From Cytobacillus oceanisediminis (GTDB lineage Bacteria > Bacillota > Bacilli > Bacillales > Cytobacillaceae), in NCBI RefSeq assembly GCF_022811925.1, contig NZ_CP065511.1:2969501-3033500 (forward strand): a stretch of 64,000 bases of DNA, read 5' to 3'. This document shows positions 1-8,191 of the stretch, piece after piece (position 1 is the stretch's first letter; each line of letters opens with the position of its first letter). The notes under the pieces were generated by a model, which was not told where the DNA came from, made no database searches, and saw only the letters and a program-made list of their open reading frames with translations. The translations under genes and the position numbers were made by a program.

Positions 1-260
1 CTGTTATAAGAAAGTTTTAAACCACCACTCCTCAAAGTGGGTGTCCGCAGAAACATTCCTGCATGTCCTCCTTGTCATATAGACAGAGGCTTGTCATTCC
101 TGTTCCGATGTTAAACTCCCTATTTCAGCTTAAAGGTTAAAACTTTAGTATGATTACGTACAATGCAGCTTGTTTTATTATAATAAAATAATTAAGTAAC
201 GATTTCAATAGAAATGTTTTCCTATTGATATAACATTATCAACTGGGAACGTATATTTTT
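1..260. other. AT-rich intergenic, no supported feature
   Basis: No open frame with a ribosome site is visible here. There is a short inverted repeat near 22-43 and an AT-rich stretch from about 150. The region lies downstream of the first minus-strand gene, so it may hold that gene's transcript end, but no clear terminator is seen. Confidence 0.4.
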
Positions 261-770
261 CTAGGAAGACTTCTTATCTTCGCCAAAACCTGGTGGTGCA
301 GCCTTCCTGGCAAGAACACCTCCATCATAAAACTTGCCGTACTGTCTTAAAATATTTTTCACCTCATCAACGGAAGGGATTGTCTCATTTGCAGAGTATG
401 TAAGATAGTAGTTTTTAGTGTTTTTCCGATGGATGATCCACGTGAAAAATTTCATCGCAAAAGCATGTGTATTGTGATTTCGGAAGTTCGGCATCTGCTT
501 TCCGTTCCATACGGTCATTGTCTGCCCATTCCCCTTCCATTTCTTTAGTTCCCCATTTAGTTCGGCATAGATTAGACCGGGTGCTTTTTTCATCTGATTC
601 ATTACCAATAATGTCAGCACCTGATTAATAAACAATTGAATGAGATTTAATCCTTCCCCTCTTGTCAGGGAGATAAATGCCTGTTCAGGCAGCACTTCCG
701 GCTTATCGCCCCAAACCAGCGTATTCGATCCGTCCATTTCCTTTATCGGTGTCCATTTTTTTTGCTCCAT
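261..770 (-). CDS. Hypothetical protein, possible ABM/DUF3291-like fold
   Basis: 169-residue soluble protein with no signal peptide or membrane segment. An AGGAGG site lies about 7 bases before the ATG. Residues about 83-135 contain a pattern of the kind seen in small dimeric alpha/beta-barrel monooxygenase-like proteins: T-x-T-V-W-N near residue 84, a run of small and aromatic residues with HAFAMKFF, then a Y-Y-L-T-Y strand. I recognise only this resemblance; a heme-degrading or DUF3291-type role is a guess. It is a single gene, with the next gene on the same strand separated by a terminator. Confidence 0.6.
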   Translation of the reverse strand: MEQKKWTPIKEMDGSNTLVWGDKPEVLPEQAFISLTRGEGLNLIQLFINQVLTLLVMNQMKKAPGLIYAELNGELKKWKGNGQTMTVWNGKQMPNFRNHNTHAFAMKFFTWIIHRKNTKNYYLTYSANETIPSVDEVKNILRQYGKFYDGGVLARKAAPPGFGEDKKSS

Positions 771-842
771 TACCTTCCCTCCTGTTTTGGTAAAAAATAC
801 CCAGATATATAAGTGTTCTCCAAAAGGAAGAATATTCCTTCA

Positions 843-877
843 GAAAAAAGAACGGAGGCTAAAGGAGGCCTCCAAAT
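843..877 (-). terminator. Rho-independent terminator of the LysM-SPOR gene
   Basis: On the minus strand GGAGGC pairs with GCCTCC around an 8-base loop and is followed by GTTCTTTTTT. It sits just after the stop at 882. Confidence 0.75.
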
Positions 878-881
878 GGAA

Positions 882-1763
882 TTATCGATACGTGAGATCG
901 GTTATTTCAAGAAACTGAACAGTGGCTTGATCCCTGTCAATCCGGACTTTGAGTTCTAAATGATCCAGCTGGTAGGTTAACTCTTCACACTTGGCTGATT
1001 CGTAACAAGTTACAGTTTTTGTCTTGTTAGCATCACCGTACATTTTTACTACTTCGTTCTTGTTAAAGGGAAGTGCGGGAAACATACGCGGGCTTAAATA
1101 TTCTGGATATACAGCAAGACTGCCTATTGTACCATCCTTCATATTTAAGGTTACCCTTAGCCCGGCTCCATCACCCTGATAGTAGAGGCTTTTAATATTC
1201 AGCTGGGTTTCAGTCTTTTTTGGTTTGCCCATTCTGGATATTATCTCTTCATAGGCATCTCCTGGCTTTAAGCCAAAAATATGAAGCTCTTTTTTGGAAA
1301 GAATGAAGGCATCTTTAATTCCTGCCTTTTTGACTGCCTCTAGTTGCTTCACAGCATTCTTTTTGTCTTTATAGGCACCTGCCTGCACACGGTAATATGT
1401 TTTGCCATCAATGACAGCCGTGCTAATTGCTGCAGAGATCTCTTTTTTCTTTAATAGTGCTGCCCGCTTTTCCGCATTCTCTTTTTTGCTGAAAGAACCG
1501 GCAATAATCTTATGATATCCACCTTCCTCCCCGGATAGAATGAGTCGCTGCCCCGGATAGATTGTCGTACCTGCTAAATGATTCAGCTCCGTAATCTGCG
1601 CCACACTCATATGATGCTTCTTAGCCAGGGAATATAGTGTATCCCCTTTTTTCACCACAGCTATTTCTTTATCTCCGCCGTGGTCCGCCAAAACTGCCCC
1701 TCCTGAAAAAATTACTGCCAGAGAAATGACTCCTGCTGCAATTGCCTGTTTAATTTTCTTCAT
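882..1763 (-). CDS. Secreted LysM and SPOR domain cell-wall protein
   Basis: 293 residues. The start at 1763 is chosen because GAGGTG lies 7 bases upstream and because the product then opens with MKKIKQ and a hydrophobic segment typical of a signal peptide ending near ALADH. Residues about 34-76 are a LysM repeat (KKGDTLYSLA ... PGQRLIL) that binds peptidoglycan glycan strands. Residues about 82-155 look like SPOR-type tandem motifs (HKIIAGSF and YYRVQAGAY), which bind denuded glycan. The C-terminal 130 residues are of unknown fold, with two cysteines near CYESAKCEE. It probably acts outside the membrane on the wall, in growth or sporulation. It is monocistronic, with a terminator after it and a long repeat array upstream. 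Confidence 0.85.
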   Translation of the reverse strand: MKKIKQAIAAGVISLAVIFSGGAVLADHGGDKEIAVVKKGDTLYSLAKKHHMSVAQITELNHLAGTTIYPGQRLILSGEEGGYHKIIAGSFSKKENAEKRAALLKKKEISAAISTAVIDGKTYYRVQAGAYKDKKNAVKQLEAVKKAGIKDAFILSKKELHIFGLKPGDAYEEIISRMGKPKKTETQLNIKSLYYQGDGAGLRVTLNMKDGTIGSLAVYPEYLSPRMFPALPFNKNEVVKMYGDANKTKTVTCYESAKCEELTYQLDHLELKVRIDRDQATVQFLEITDLTYR

Positions 1764-1876
1764 TATTTTCACCTCACTATATATGACGAAGGGAAATAAT
1801 GGATGTCGCAGTGGGACGAGCCTATTTTGGAAATTGGGCAGCATCAGTGGTTATAGATTAACTCCGTGGGTCAGAA

Positions 1877-2305
1877 TAACTACCATTTTCCCTGAGACAG
1901 CTCTTTTTTCGTCTTTATTCACTCCGATTAACTACCATTTTCTCTTTTGCTGCACTCTTTTCGTCTTTATTCATTCGGATTAACCACCTTTTTTTCTAAG
2001 GCAGCTCTCTTTTCGTCTTTATTCATCCAGATTAACTACCATTTTTCCTAAGGTAGCTCTCTTTTCGTCTTTATTCACTCCGATTAACTACCATTTTTCT
2101 TAAGGTAGCTCTCTTTTCGTCTTTATTCACTCCGATTAACTACCATTTTTCTTAAGGCAGCTCTCTTTTCGTCTTTATTCTCTCCGATTAACTACCATTT
2201 TCTCTTTTGCTGCACTCTTTTCGTCGTTATTCATTCGGATTAACTACCATTTTTCTTAAGGCAGCTCTCTTTTCGTCTTTATTCACTCCGATTAACTACC
2301 ATTTC
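1877..2305. repeat. 52-bp tandem repeat array (about 8 units)
   Basis: The anchor TCGTCTTTATTC or a one-base variant begins at 1909, 1961, 2013, 2065, 2117, 2169, 2221 and 2273, an exact 52-bp spacing each time. The unit runs TCGTCTTTATTC, ACTCCGATTAACTACCATTT, then either TTCTTAAGGCAGCTCTCTTT or TCTCTTTTGCTGCACTCTTT. Both unit types are interspersed, so the array has diverged and been rearranged. It lies between the promoter side of the LysM-SPOR gene and the terminator of the oxidoreductase gene. No ORF through it has a ribosome site. Confidence 0.95.
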
Positions 2306-2370
2306 ATTGAATCATATTCAATTTGGTCGTTAATCGCCATCTCCTCTCAAAATCACCCCTTAAAACACAG

Positions 2371-2396
2371 AAAAGAGATGGCCCAAAGCCATCTCT
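2371..2396 (-). terminator. Terminator of the molybdopterin oxidoreductase gene
   Basis: On the minus strand AGAGATGGC pairs with the complementary GCCATCTCT around a short loop, followed by TTTTC. It lies immediately after the stop codon. Confidence 0.85.
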
Positions 2397-2403
2397 CTCC
2401 CCT

Positions 2404-4764
2404 TTATGCTGGTGCATCAATTTCATCTTCAGCAATGTGTTTTTCGTTATATTCCACGTCTTTGCGTGCATTGTAGCGGTCAGCTTTTTCAAGGGTAACC
2501 GTGATGTTGTAGTCAGGGATACCAGCGAATTTTTCGTAGCGGCCTCTTGGCAATAGGAAGTTTCCTTCCGGGAAGTGGACTTCGACGTTGCCGCGGGCGA
2601 TGTCGACGAATTTGGCTCTTCCCTGGAATACACCGAAGCCATTGTAAAGGACGATCCCTTCACCCTCTGCAATGCTTAAATCCTTTCCATCTTCTGCGTT
2701 CATTAGTACATCATATCGTCCGGCACCATTCAGCGGGTCCACCTCTTTATAGACCATGGAATTAAACTGCTTCCCGCGGCGTGACGTTACAATGAATTGC
2801 CCTTCTTTCTTTCCAAGGTAGGGAATGTCCACAGTAATAAGTGTGCCTTTTCCGTCCGGAGTCGGGCAGATGCCGTCCTCACATAACCATGCGCCTCCCC
2901 ACTGGAAGACATCACCTGCTTTTTTCAGGTGCTGGATGCCATCATAACTAGGGTTAGCCTCTGCAATTTCGTCACGTATTTCCTGTGCATTTTTAAATTC
3001 AACGAGATGAGCAGTTTCAGGCTTTACACGTTTGGCAAGATCAATGTAGATTTTCCACTCCTCCCGTGCCTCTTCAATTTTATTCTTATTCCCTTCAATT
3101 TCCGGGCTGAAGTACACCATCCGTTCTGTTGAGGTGGAAGTACCGCCGCCCTCCTGCTCATATCTGGTTTTAGCCGGGAGCACGATAACCGCTTCATTCG
3201 CATCAACCAGTGTAGACGTATTTAAAATAATATCCTGGTGAACGCGAATATCCAGTTCAGAAAGTGCTTTTTCGATAAAATCAGGATCTGGCATTGTCTC
3301 AAGGAAGTTACCGCCTGAAAGATAGTAAAGCTTGATTTTCCGTTCATGGTCTTCTGGGAGCAGGATATTCTCCAGTGTTACCCCGACAATATCACCCTGC
3401 CATTTCTCAAGCTCGAAGCCCCAAAGATTTTGAATGCGGGTAAAATTGTCACCGTAAAAGTCACCGCCAGGCAATACGAATGGATCTGCACCCATTTCAC
3501 CACTTCCCTGCACAGATGAATGGCCGCGGAATGGCATAAGCCCATTATGCTTTCGGCCCAGATGACCGCGAAGCAGCGCAAGATTCGCAACCTGTGAAAT
3601 GTTATCAGTCGCAAAAGAATGCATGGTAAGGCCAAGAGCCCAGGCATAGACGGCATTTTTGCTGTTCGCAAGCAGTTCCGCAAGCTCAATGATACGCTCT
3701 TTGCTTACACCAGAAGATTTAATAATCTCTTCCCAAGACTGCTCTTTCACTTTCTTTTTCAAATCTTCGTATCCATTTACATGTTCGTTCACAAATTTAT
3801 GATTGATGGCAGAACCGCGCTCCGCTTTCTCCATTTCAAACCAGTGTTTCATGATCCCATGCATAAAGGCAATGTCTCCGCCGATATTTACCTGATAAAA
3901 ATCATCTGCGATTTTTGTGCCGAACAAAGCAGATTCAGGATTTGACGGAATCCAGTATTTGTCCATCGCCGGCTCTTTATATGGATTGACGACGATAATT
4001 TTTGTGCCGTTCTTCTTCGCTTCAAGCATGTATTTGGATGATACAGGCGAGCTGTTTGATGCCACGCTGCCCCAGAATAACAGGACATCCGTTCCGATCC
4101 AGTCAAGGTAGTTGGCTGTGGAAGCCCCTACTCCAATGGAACGCTTTAAAGCGGTTTTAGAAGGCGAATGGCAAATGCGGCTCGCATTATCAATGTGATT
4201 CGTTCCCAGGAAGCGGGCAACTTTGCCGGCCACATAATAAGATTCATTCGTAATTCCGCGGCTAGTCAGGTAAAAAGCATATTGTTTTGGATCGAGCACC
4301 TTCATTTTTTCAGCAATCATATTCATGGCATCATCCCAGGTGATCCGGGAGAATTTGCGCTCTCCCTTTCTGCGGATCATCGGATAAGGAATGCGGCCCA
4401 ATTTACGAAGCTCGGTGCTGTCATATTTGCGTAGCTCATCGATATCGGCATGCAGAATTTCCGGTTTGATCGCGCCGGCAGTATTCAAACGAAGGACATT
4501 TAACCTTGTTGTACATACGTGCGGCCCCTTTAGTGTCTGGTCATAAAGACCGGAAACGCCAAGGGCACATCCGTCACACACGCCTTTCGTTAAAATATTT
4601 GTGGCATACCCAATATTATCTTTGTTTTCCCATAGGATTTTTGCTGTATCCCTCATATGCTTCGGCTTTATTTTGCCAAGCCCAAATGGAATTGGGCTCA
4701 CCCAATGCTTCGGATCCGGCATTGCCTTTTTATTCTGAGGTCCTGGATGTTTTGTTTTTCCCAC
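2404..4764 (-). CDS. FdhA-like molybdopterin oxidoreductase (YdeP/YoaE type)
   Basis: 786 residues. The GTG at 4764 is preferred over the one three codons earlier because AAGGGAG sits 8 bases before it. Early Cys63-x-x-Cys66 and Cys84 can hold an iron-sulphur cluster. Residues about 110-480 form the molybdopterin-binding body, including a DVLLFWGSVASNSSP strand and an HLGRKHNGLMPFRGHSSVQG loop. The C-terminal 120 residues are the molydopterin-dinucleotide domain. No in-frame TGA, so no selenocysteine. The family (TIGR01701-like, 'formate dehydrogenase alpha-like') is soluble and its substrate is not settled; formate oxidation is inferred partly from the neighbouring OFA transporter. A leader RNA precedes it that is homologous to the one before that transporter. 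Confidence 0.85.
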   Translation of the reverse strand: MGKTKHPGPQNKKAMPDPKHWVSPIPFGLGKIKPKHMRDTAKILWENKDNIGYATNILTKGVCDGCALGVSGLYDQTLKGPHVCTTRLNVLRLNTAGAIKPEILHADIDELRKYDSTELRKLGRIPYPMIRRKGERKFSRITWDDAMNMIAEKMKVLDPKQYAFYLTSRGITNESYYVAGKVARFLGTNHIDNASRICHSPSKTALKRSIGVGASTANYLDWIGTDVLLFWGSVASNSSPVSSKYMLEAKKNGTKIIVVNPYKEPAMDKYWIPSNPESALFGTKIADDFYQVNIGGDIAFMHGIMKHWFEMEKAERGSAINHKFVNEHVNGYEDLKKKVKEQSWEEIIKSSGVSKERIIELAELLANSKNAVYAWALGLTMHSFATDNISQVANLALLRGHLGRKHNGLMPFRGHSSVQGSGEMGADPFVLPGGDFYGDNFTRIQNLWGFELEKWQGDIVGVTLENILLPEDHERKIKLYYLSGGNFLETMPDPDFIEKALSELDIRVHQDIILNTSTLVDANEAVIVLPAKTRYEQEGGGTSTSTERMVYFSPEIEGNKNKIEEAREEWKIYIDLAKRVKPETAHLVEFKNAQEIRDEIAEANPSYDGIQHLKKAGDVFQWGGAWLCEDGICPTPDGKGTLITVDIPYLGKKEGQFIVTSRRGKQFNSMVYKEVDPLNGAGRYDVLMNAEDGKDLSIAEGEGIVLYNGFGVFQGRAKFVDIARGNVEVHFPEGNFLLPRGRYEKFAGIPDYNITVTLEKADRYNARKDVEYNEKHIAEDEIDAPA

Positions 4765-4881
4765 CTGAAACACTCCCTTGATTTTTTCTATTTAATAGAG
4801 ATCCTGAATCTCTTAATTTCCAATATTCAAATAGCCTTAATTATTGTATAAGGGTAAATGGATTAAATTTGCCCTTTTTCA

Positions 4882-4960
4882 TAAAAAACCACCGCAAAAA
4901 GCCTCTATATGTTAGATGCTGATTTCTGCGGCGGTTAGTCTTTAGCAGGTTCGCTGCCAA
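4882..4960 (-). promoter_or_regulatory. Candidate leader RNA (copy B) before the oxidoreductase gene
   Basis: Reading the minus strand, a hairpin GGCAG-CGAAC-CTGCT (4958-4944) is followed by ACTAACCG (4939-4932). That block is also the start of a 9-bp stem ACCGCCGCA/TGCGGTGGT (4935-4927 with 4896-4888) ending in TTTTTT, a Rho-independent terminator placed about 115 bases before the GTG. The same CGAAC-loop hairpin plus ACTAACCG plus terminator order occurs before the OFA transporter at 6452-6602. Overlap of the conserved block with the terminator stem is the usual arrangement of an expression platform. I cannot match it to a riboswitch class I know. Confidence 0.65.
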
Positions 4961-4973
4961 GTGCCATACCATA

Positions 4974-5093
4974 AGAAAAGCGGAAGCGCCCTTGCTCAGA
5001 CCCGACAGGCATAAGACGAATCACGCAGGAAATCCTGATTTCTGAAGTGATTTGGCTTATGACCCGAGGGGCTAGGCGCTGGAGCTAGACACT
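4974..5093 (+). repeat. Palindromic dispersed repeat, copy 1
   Basis: It begins AGAAAAGCGGAAGCGCC and ends GGCGCTGGAGCTAGACA, so the ends can pair. An inner stem CATAAG/CTTATG is present. The same element occurs at 6715-6779 and 18541-18668 in the same orientation, always intergenic. No coding capacity is visible. This copy lies between the transporter and the leader RNA of the oxidoreductase gene. Confidence 0.85.
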
Positions 5094-5122
5094 ATCTATC
5101 TTGAATGCTGTTTATATTAAAT

Positions 5123-6385
5123 TTAACTTGCCATACGCTCATTTGCTTCATTTTGCTTGCGCAATCTTTTTATATCAAAACGGATCAGGATAGACACAAT
5201 AAGTGCCACCACAAAAAGTCCTGCAAAGCTTGTAAGACTTGAAGCATAGCTTCCTGTTGAATCCTTCATCCACGCTGCAAACATTGGGCCTGCAAGTCCT
5301 GCGGCAGCCCATGCTGTAAGAATGTAGCCGTGAATGGCGCCAAGCTGCTTTGTTCCGAAAACGTCACCGATAAATGCCGGGATGGATGAGAATCCGCCAC
5401 CATACATGGTGTACACAATTGCCAGCATAATCTGGAAAAGAATGGCTTCTTTTGTTATCGGCAGCAGCAGGAATAGGGCGATCTGTGATACGAAGAAAAT
5501 CGTATACGTGTTCGGGCGGCCAATATAGTCAGAAATGGATGCCCATGCAAGACGGCCAAGTCCATTAAAGATGCCGAGTACGCCGACAAGCGTGGCTGCT
5601 TCTGCCGTTGTCAGGCCTATGCTTTCCTGTGCCAGCGGCTTTGCAGCTGACAAAATCGCAATTCCGCATGTTACATTAATGAACAGCATAATCCATAAAT
5701 AATAGAATCGGGATGTCTTTACTGCTTCATTCGCCGTTAACTGTGCCAAATCCTGTTTGATTTTGATTTTTCCGGCTGCAGCTTTTTCTTTCATGCCTTC
5801 AGGTGCCCAATCTACAGGCGGTCTTTCTAAATATAAAGATGATAATGTCATGATGATTAAGTAAGCTGCACCTAAAATAAAGAACGTGTTTGCAGTACCA
5901 ACAGATTTAATCAGTCCATCCATAACCGGGCTCGCTACCGCTGCAGCGAAGCCAAATCCCATTATGGCTAGGCCGGTTGCGAATCCGCGGCGGTCCGGGA
6001 ACCATTTTACCAGTGTGGATACCGGTGCAATATAACCGACTCCCAAACCAATTCCCCCAAGTACACCGTAGGTTATGTACAAAAATGGCAAGGAACCCAT
6101 ATTTACTGCCAAACCGGCTCCAAGCATGCCGGCTCCAAAGAATCCTGCTGCCAGAAGACCAGCTTTTTTTGGTCCATGCTTTTCAACAAAGTGGCCAAGG
6201 AATGCCGCTGACAACCCTAAAAATAGAATCGCCAAACTGAAGGTCAACTGTACCTCCTTTGATGTCCAGCCAAACTGCTCAATCAACGGATTGGTAAAGT
6301 TGCTCCAGGCGTAAACCGAACCGATTGAGATATGAATCCCTACGGCCGAGGCGGCAATCAGCCACCGATTTTTTGTCTTTTTCAC
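5123..6385 (-). CDS. OFA-family MFS antiporter (oxalate/formate type)
   Basis: 420 residues and about 12 membrane segments. The GTG at 6385 is chosen because GAGGGGG lies 7 bases upstream; the open frame continues another 64 codons but only through the leader RNA. The N-terminal RWLIAASAVGIHISIGSVYA and YAWSNF motif is characteristic of the OFA group (YhjX/OxlT relatives), and ends with a basic cytoplasmic tail. Such proteins exchange small mono- or dicarboxylates across the membrane. The molybdopterin oxidoreductase downstream, with a homologous leader, suggests both handle one substrate such as formate or oxalate, but the substrate cannot be read from sequence. Confidence 0.85.
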   Translation of the reverse strand: MKKTKNRWLIAASAVGIHISIGSVYAWSNFTNPLIEQFGWTSKEVQLTFSLAILFLGLSAAFLGHFVEKHGPKKAGLLAAGFFGAGMLGAGLAVNMGSLPFLYITYGVLGGIGLGVGYIAPVSTLVKWFPDRRGFATGLAIMGFGFAAAVASPVMDGLIKSVGTANTFFILGAAYLIIMTLSSLYLERPPVDWAPEGMKEKAAAGKIKIKQDLAQLTANEAVKTSRFYYLWIMLFINVTCGIAILSAAKPLAQESIGLTTAEAATLVGVLGIFNGLGRLAWASISDYIGRPNTYTIFFVSQIALFLLLPITKEAILFQIMLAIVYTMYGGGFSSIPAFIGDVFGTKQLGAIHGYILTAWAAAGLAGPMFAAWMKDSTGSYASSLTSFAGLFVVALIVSILIRFDIKRLRKQNEANERMAS

Positions 6386-6419
6386 TCTTTTTCCCCCTCG
6401 TAATGCTCGTATCCTGATT

Positions 6420-6433
6420 ATTAAAGCGGTTAC
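6420..6433. promoter_or_regulatory. cre-like site (one mismatch) before the OFA gene
   Basis: TTAAAGCGGTTACA fits the CcpA consensus TGWAANCGNTNWCA except at the second base. It lies between the leader terminator and the GTG start, where CcpA binding could block transcription. Confidence 0.4.
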
Positions 6434-6451
6434 AGGATTGTTTCTTGAAAC

Positions 6452-6602
6452 AAAAAAACCGCCAATCTCTCCGGCATCCCCAAATTTGGGTATGCTGAAG
6501 CAGGATTGACGGTTAGTATCAAGCAGGATTCGCTGCTTAAAGGACCAACTGTTAATCATTATAGAATCTGATGACATTTTAACCGACGACAGGTTCGCTA
6601 TC
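6452..6602 (-). promoter_or_regulatory. Candidate leader RNA (copy A) before the OFA transporter
   Basis: On the minus strand there are two CGAAC-type hairpins in tandem: GATAG-CGAAC-CTGTC (6602-6588) and AAGCAG-CGAATC-CTGCTT (6538-6521). The second is followed by ATACTAACCG, which opens a 10-bp stem ACCGTCAATC/GATTGGCGGT (6513-6504 with 6467-6458) with an inner GCATACCCAAATTTGGGGATGC hairpin split by one bulge, and then TTTTTTT. It is thus an intrinsic terminator about 70 bases before the start codon. The downstream half matches copy B at 4882-4960; the terminator loops differ completely, so what is conserved is the hairpin and ACTAACCG. Confidence 0.65.
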
Positions 6603-6714
6603 TCAAATCAAAATGTGACAGATTTTTGAACTATTAAAAATCATATCACTTTGAAATAACATGTTCAAGCCCTTTTTAGCAATTTTTCACTATGGCAGTG
6701 TTGGTTTATTCATA

Positions 6715-6779
6715 AGAAAAGCGGAAGCGCCTTGACCACCCCCGACACCTCGAGGGGGTAGGCTGCTTGCGCTAGACAG
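6715..6779 (+). repeat. Palindromic dispersed repeat, copy 2 (short form)
   Basis: AGAAAAGCGGAAGCGCC ... ACCCCCGAC ... CGAGGGGGT ... GGCTGCTTGCGCTAGACAGT. It lacks the inner stem of copies 1 and 3, but its 3' half and flank (GGCTGCTTGCGCTAGACAGTT, then a TTCAAAAT stretch) match copy 3 closely. It looks like an internal-deletion derivative. Confidence 0.85.
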
Positions 6780-6814
6780 TTATCTAACTTCAAAATTTAT
6801 ACATTTTTATCTTT

Positions 6815-6847
6815 CACAAAAGAAGACCGGAAATGATCACCGGAGTC
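6815..6847 (-). terminator. Terminator of the glycerophosphodiesterase gene
   Basis: Minus strand GACTCCGG pairs with CCGGTC around ATGATC-type loop bases and is followed by TTCTTTTG. It lies a few bases after the stop. Confidence 0.7.
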
Positions 6848-6855
6848 CTTTCAAT

Positions 6856-7707
6856 TTATCTCCCTTTTTTCACTTCATGCAGCAAATCAGGATGGTTTGT
6901 GAACATGCCGGTTACTCCCCAGTTTATCAGCTGCTTCATCCTTTCCTTGTCATTGACAGTATACGGATGCAGTTCAAGGCCGCTGTTCACAACCTTTTGA
7001 ACATATCCCTCATTTAAATACGTATGATTAGGACCGATGCCCATTGCGTACTGCTTGATTTCCTTAATCTCTGCATCAGTAATTTCTGCGTTCGCTTTAT
7101 ATGAGATTAATTGTACGAGTTTAATAGAGGGGTCCAATTCATTCATCACTTTAAGACTTTGAGGACTGAATGATTGGACTAGCAGTTTATTTTTATTAAT
7201 ATTATACTTATCAACCAGACGAAGCAGTTCTTTTTCCATGCCAGGGTAAACATCCGGTGATTTTGTTTCAATGTAGTAGCTGTTGTTTTTTCCAAATTTC
7301 TTGAAAACCTCTTCAAGTGTCGGCATCTTTAAGTCCTCGTATTCCACTTTTGATGCATACGGGTACTTTTCGTTAAACCAGCTGCCTGCATCAAGCTGCT
7401 TAATTTCTTCTAATGTGTAATCCTTTACGGGCCCTGTTCCATTAGTCGTCCGGTCAAGCGTCACGTCATGCATCGCAATGAGATGTCCATCCTTTGTCAT
7501 CTGCAAATCAATTTCAATATAATCCCCATGCATTTTCTCGCCCATGTCATATGAAGCGATTGTATGCTCAGGTGCATAAGCAGAAGCCCCGCGATGTGAC
7601 ACATTTACAATGTCCTTATGCATATCCTTTGCCAGCGCTGCACCTCCTCCAAACGCATTTAGCCCAATAACTGCCGCTCCAATAAGAGAAATCATTTTCT
7701 TCTTCAA
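6856..7707 (-). CDS. glpQ: Secreted glycerophosphodiester phosphodiesterase
   Basis: 283 residues. Residues 1-26 are a signal peptide (MKKKMISL, hydrophobic core, ALAKD), so it acts outside the membrane. The GDPD barrel starts at residue 36 with VSHRGASAYAPEHT (catalytic His-Arg and the Pro-Glu-His-Thr metal site), then EIDLQMTKDG and MHDVTLDRTTNG (metal-binding Glu/Asp and second catalytic His), and later YIETKSP and HPYTVN. Length and motif order are those of bacterial GlpQ/UgpQ, which cleave glycerophosphodiesters to glycerol-3-phosphate and an alcohol, including lipid and teichoic acid fragments. It is a single-gene unit with its own terminator. Confidence 0.92.
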   Translation of the reverse strand: MKKKMISLIGAAVIGLNAFGGGAALAKDMHKDIVNVSHRGASAYAPEHTIASYDMGEKMHGDYIEIDLQMTKDGHLIAMHDVTLDRTTNGTGPVKDYTLEEIKQLDAGSWFNEKYPYASKVEYEDLKMPTLEEVFKKFGKNNSYYIETKSPDVYPGMEKELLRLVDKYNINKNKLLVQSFSPQSLKVMNELDPSIKLVQLISYKANAEITDAEIKEIKQYAMGIGPNHTYLNEGYVQKVVNSGLELHPYTVNDKERMKQLINWGVTGMFTNHPDLLHEVKKGR

Positions 7708-7890
7708 TGTCTTCGTCCCCTATCTATAATGGTTTACACCTTAAGAATAGTGACGAAATATTAACTCTGTTATAAATCTATGTAAAATCTGGAAGAATAA
7801 TAGTTTACAGGAATATTAATACAAGCATTTCGAAATAGGCCTCATTTACCATAATGACTCCCTTGTAGAAACTTGTAATCTTTTTATAAG

Positions 7891-7930
7891 TTTTGTCGAA
7901 TCTGTTTATTTGCAGTTTAATTTGTCGATA
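7891..7930 (+). promoter_or_regulatory. Two Spo0A-box-like sites upstream of the Spo0E-like gene
   Basis: TTTTGTCGAA (7891-7900) contains the exact Spo0A core TGTCGAA, and TTTGTCGATA (7921-7930) differs at the last core base. They are 30 bp apart and end about 40 bp before the Spo0E-like start codon. Confidence 0.5.
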
Positions 7931-7971
7931 ATAGAATATAGTATTTCATCCCCTGATTAGGAGCCGAATCA

Positions 7972-8145
7972 ATGACCACAACTTCGACTACTATAAAAAA
8001 ACTTCATCATGACATCGATGTCCTGCGCAAAAAGATGATTTCTGTTGGAAAAAGCAAGGGATTGTCACACCCTGAAACGCTCATGTACTCAGAGGAGCTC
8101 GATAAGCTCATTTATAGAGTGCAGCGCAGCAAATTCATCATTTAG
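7972..8145 (+). CDS. Spo0E-like aspartyl-phosphate phosphatase
   Basis: 57-residue protein starting ATG ten bases after TTAGGAG. Two helices are predicted, the first with ten-odd residues of KKLHHDIDVLRKKMI and the second carrying YSEELDKLI. The S-x-E-L-D-x-L-I motif is the hallmark of Spo0E/YisI/YnzD proteins, which dephosphorylate Spo0A~P and so delay sporulation. Length is typical for the short family members. It stands alone, has its own terminator, and is preceded by Spo0A-box-like sites, which suggests feedback by Spo0A. Confidence 0.85.
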   Translation: MTTTSTTIKKLHHDIDVLRKKMISVGKSKGLSHPETLMYSEELDKLIYRVQRSKFII

Positions 8146-8191
8146 AAAATCCCCGGTTATTACCTCAAAAGTAATAAATATTCCATAAAAC

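Noticed and set aside
640..918. 92-codon plus-strand frame
   Set aside because: Mostly antisense to the first gene; no ribosome site; extends into a terminator hairpin.
1877..2305. CRISPR array
   Set aside because: Units are contiguous with no unique spacers and no cas genes nearby.
1726..2476. Plus- and minus-strand frames running through the 52-bp array
   Set aside because: They follow the repeat period, change frame with it, and have no ribosome site.
2404..4764. Selenocysteine in the FdhA-like oxidoreductase
   Set aside because: No in-frame TGA anywhere in the gene.
6386..6577. N-terminal extension of the OFA transporter
   Set aside because: The extra 64 codons translate the leader RNA with its terminator; the GTG at 6385 has the ribosome site.
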